The notes under the pieces are model-generated. The model searched no databases, had not been told where the DNA came from, and worked only from the letters and a program-made list of their open reading frames with translations. The translations under genes and the position numbers were made by a program. This document shows, in pieces, positions 14,929 to 15,909 of a stretch of 15,909 bases of DNA (within the stretch, counting starts at the first letter, position 1; every line of letters begins with the position of its first letter). Source of the DNA: Modestobacter sp. (lineage in GTDB: Bacteria; Actinomycetota; Actinomycetes; Mycobacteriales; Geodermatophilaceae); contig JAOPVN010000101.1 in the NCBI GenBank assembly GCA_025966175.1, positions 1-15,909 on the forward strand, read 5' to 3'.

Positions 14929-15909
14929 CGCGGCGTGCACCGGGGCGTCGGTCGGCAGGTCGTCCTTGGTGGCCTTGATCAGCACCGCGGAGACCACGGC
15001 ACCGAGGAGCAGCAGCACCGCCGCCCAGGTGAAGGCGGTGGTGTAGCCCTCGACCTGGGCCTGCAGTGCGGCGACCGGGTTCTCCGCCGACGGCGGGTTG
15101 TCGGCCAGCGCCGCGGTGATGGCACCCACCGAGAGCGTCGCCAGCAGCGCGGTCCCGATCGAGGCACCGATCTGCTGGACGGCCTGCAGCACGGCACTGG
15201 CGGCGCCGGCGTCGTGCTCACCCACCCCGACCAGGGCCAGGTTGGACAGCGGGACGAAGGTGAAGCCGAGGCCGAGGCCGAGGAGCAGCTGGCCCGGGAA
15301 CGGGATCGCCCAGAACGAGGTGTCGACGGCCAGGAACGACAGCAGGAACAGTCCGGCAGCGGCGAGCAGGCCACCGAGCACCATCAGCGGCTTGGGGCCG
15401 ATCTTCGGCACGAGCGCGCTCGCCACGCCGGCGGCGACCAGCACGCCGAGGGTGGTGGGCAGCGAGGCGAACCCGGCCGCGACCGGCGTGTAGCCGAGCA
15501 CCTCCTGGAAGTACAGGCTCAGGAAGAAGAAGGCCCCGATGAGCCCGGCGCCGACCAGCGTCGAGGTCAGGTAGGCACCGCCGCGGTTGCGGTCGAGGAC
15601 CAGCCGCATCGGCAGGAGCGGGTTGCGCACCTTGAACTCGACCACCACGAACGCGGCGACCAGCAGGACGCCGACGATGATGAAGGCCAGTGCCGGGCCG
15701 TTCGCCCAGGCGTTGTCCTGCGGGTTCTCCTGGGACGCCTGGGCGACCTTGGTGAAGCCGTAGACCAGAGAGGCGAGGCCGACGGTGACCAGCACCGCGC
15801 CGGGGACGTCGTAGCTGGCGTCACCGGGGGCCTTGCTCTCCGGGACGATCCGGATGGCGGCCAGGACCGCGAAGATCGCGACCGGGACGTTGACCCAGAA
15901 GCACCAGCG
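14926..15909 (-). CDS. MFS transporter, DHA2 (EmrB/QacA) type, C-terminal two-thirds (cut by window edge)
   Basis: The frame is open from the window edge to TAA at 14926, giving 327 residues; the N-terminal ~170-190 residues of this ~500-residue family lie outside. The visible part opens with RWCFWVNVPVAIFAV, the DHA2 hallmark after TM5/TM6. About eight hydrophobic helices follow, including YGFTKV, FFFLSLYFQEVLGYTPVAAGFASLP (the conserved QxxxGxSPxxAG-like segment) and GLGLGFTFVPLSNLAL. DHA2 members are 14-helix proton-driven drug exporters; substrate unknown. The GTG at 15795 is an internal codon, not the start. The stop codon is also the first three bases of the repeat downstream. No regulator is visible on this side. 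Confidence 0.92.
   Translation of the reverse strand, partial: RWCFWVNVPVAIFAVLAAIRIVPESKAPGDASYDVPGAVLVTVGLASLVYGFTKVAQASQENPQDNAWANGPALAFIIVGVLLVAAFVVVEFKVRNPLLPMRLVLDRNRGGAYLTSTLVGAGLIGAFFFLSLYFQEVLGYTPVAAGFASLPTTLGVLVAAGVASALVPKIGPKPLMVLGGLLAAAGLFLLSFLAVDTSFWAIPFPGQLLLGLGLGFTFVPLSNLALVGVGEHDAGAASAVLQAVQQIGASIGTALLATLSVGAITAALADNPPSAENPVAALQAQVEGYTTAFTWAAVLLLLGAVVSAVLIKATKDDLPTDAPVHAA

Overview
The window is very GC-rich, with GC-ending codons, GTG starts, several genes that look leaderless, and actinobacterial protein types throughout. It most resembles a soil or rock actinobacterium such as a member of the Geodermatophilaceae (Blastococcus, Geodermatophilus, Modestobacter). That assignment is inferred from protein and repeat style, not from a marker gene. 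I see no rRNA, tRNA, CRISPR array, transposase or phage gene. The content looks like ordinary chromosome carrying metabolic, efflux and envelope genes.

Layout. 1-2798 is all minus strand: a FUSC-type membrane protein cut by the left edge, a YajO-type aldo/keto reductase, and a winged-helix (HTH_42, AlkX/AlkZ-type) protein. 2969-5808 is plus strand: an isopenicillin-N-synthase-family oxygenase lacking the usual RxS arginine, a 39-residue apparently leaderless membrane peptide, and an ABC-F ATPase. The ABC-F gene converges on a GMC oxidoreductase at a 19-bp palindrome that contains both stop codons. 5814-8434 (minus) is a translationally coupled pair: a GT2 glycosyltransferase followed by a GMC flavoenzyme carrying a ferredoxin-like four-cysteine motif. 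8693-12263 (minus) holds a YdbC/PdxI-type aldo/keto reductase, a DHA1 MFS transporter and a formaldehyde-dehydrogenase-like zinc alcohol dehydrogenase followed by a 20-bp inverted repeat. 12537-14785 (plus) holds a membrane-anchored M23 (LytM) peptidase and a CDF metal exporter. The window ends in a DHA2 (EmrB/QacA-type) MFS transporter read from the right edge.

Most genes look like independent units. The clear functional couple is GT2 plus GMC oxidoreductase, joined by a GTGA stop/start overlap. The most interesting non-coding signal is a palindromic intergenic repeat present in two copies around the CDF gene. In each readable orientation it begins at or one base after a stop codon, and one stem is kept by a compensatory base change. 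Other non-coding structures include a 10-bp dyad upstream of the CDF gene, a cluster of TGACG half-sites upstream of the M23 gene, and several strong inverted repeats at gene ends and starts.
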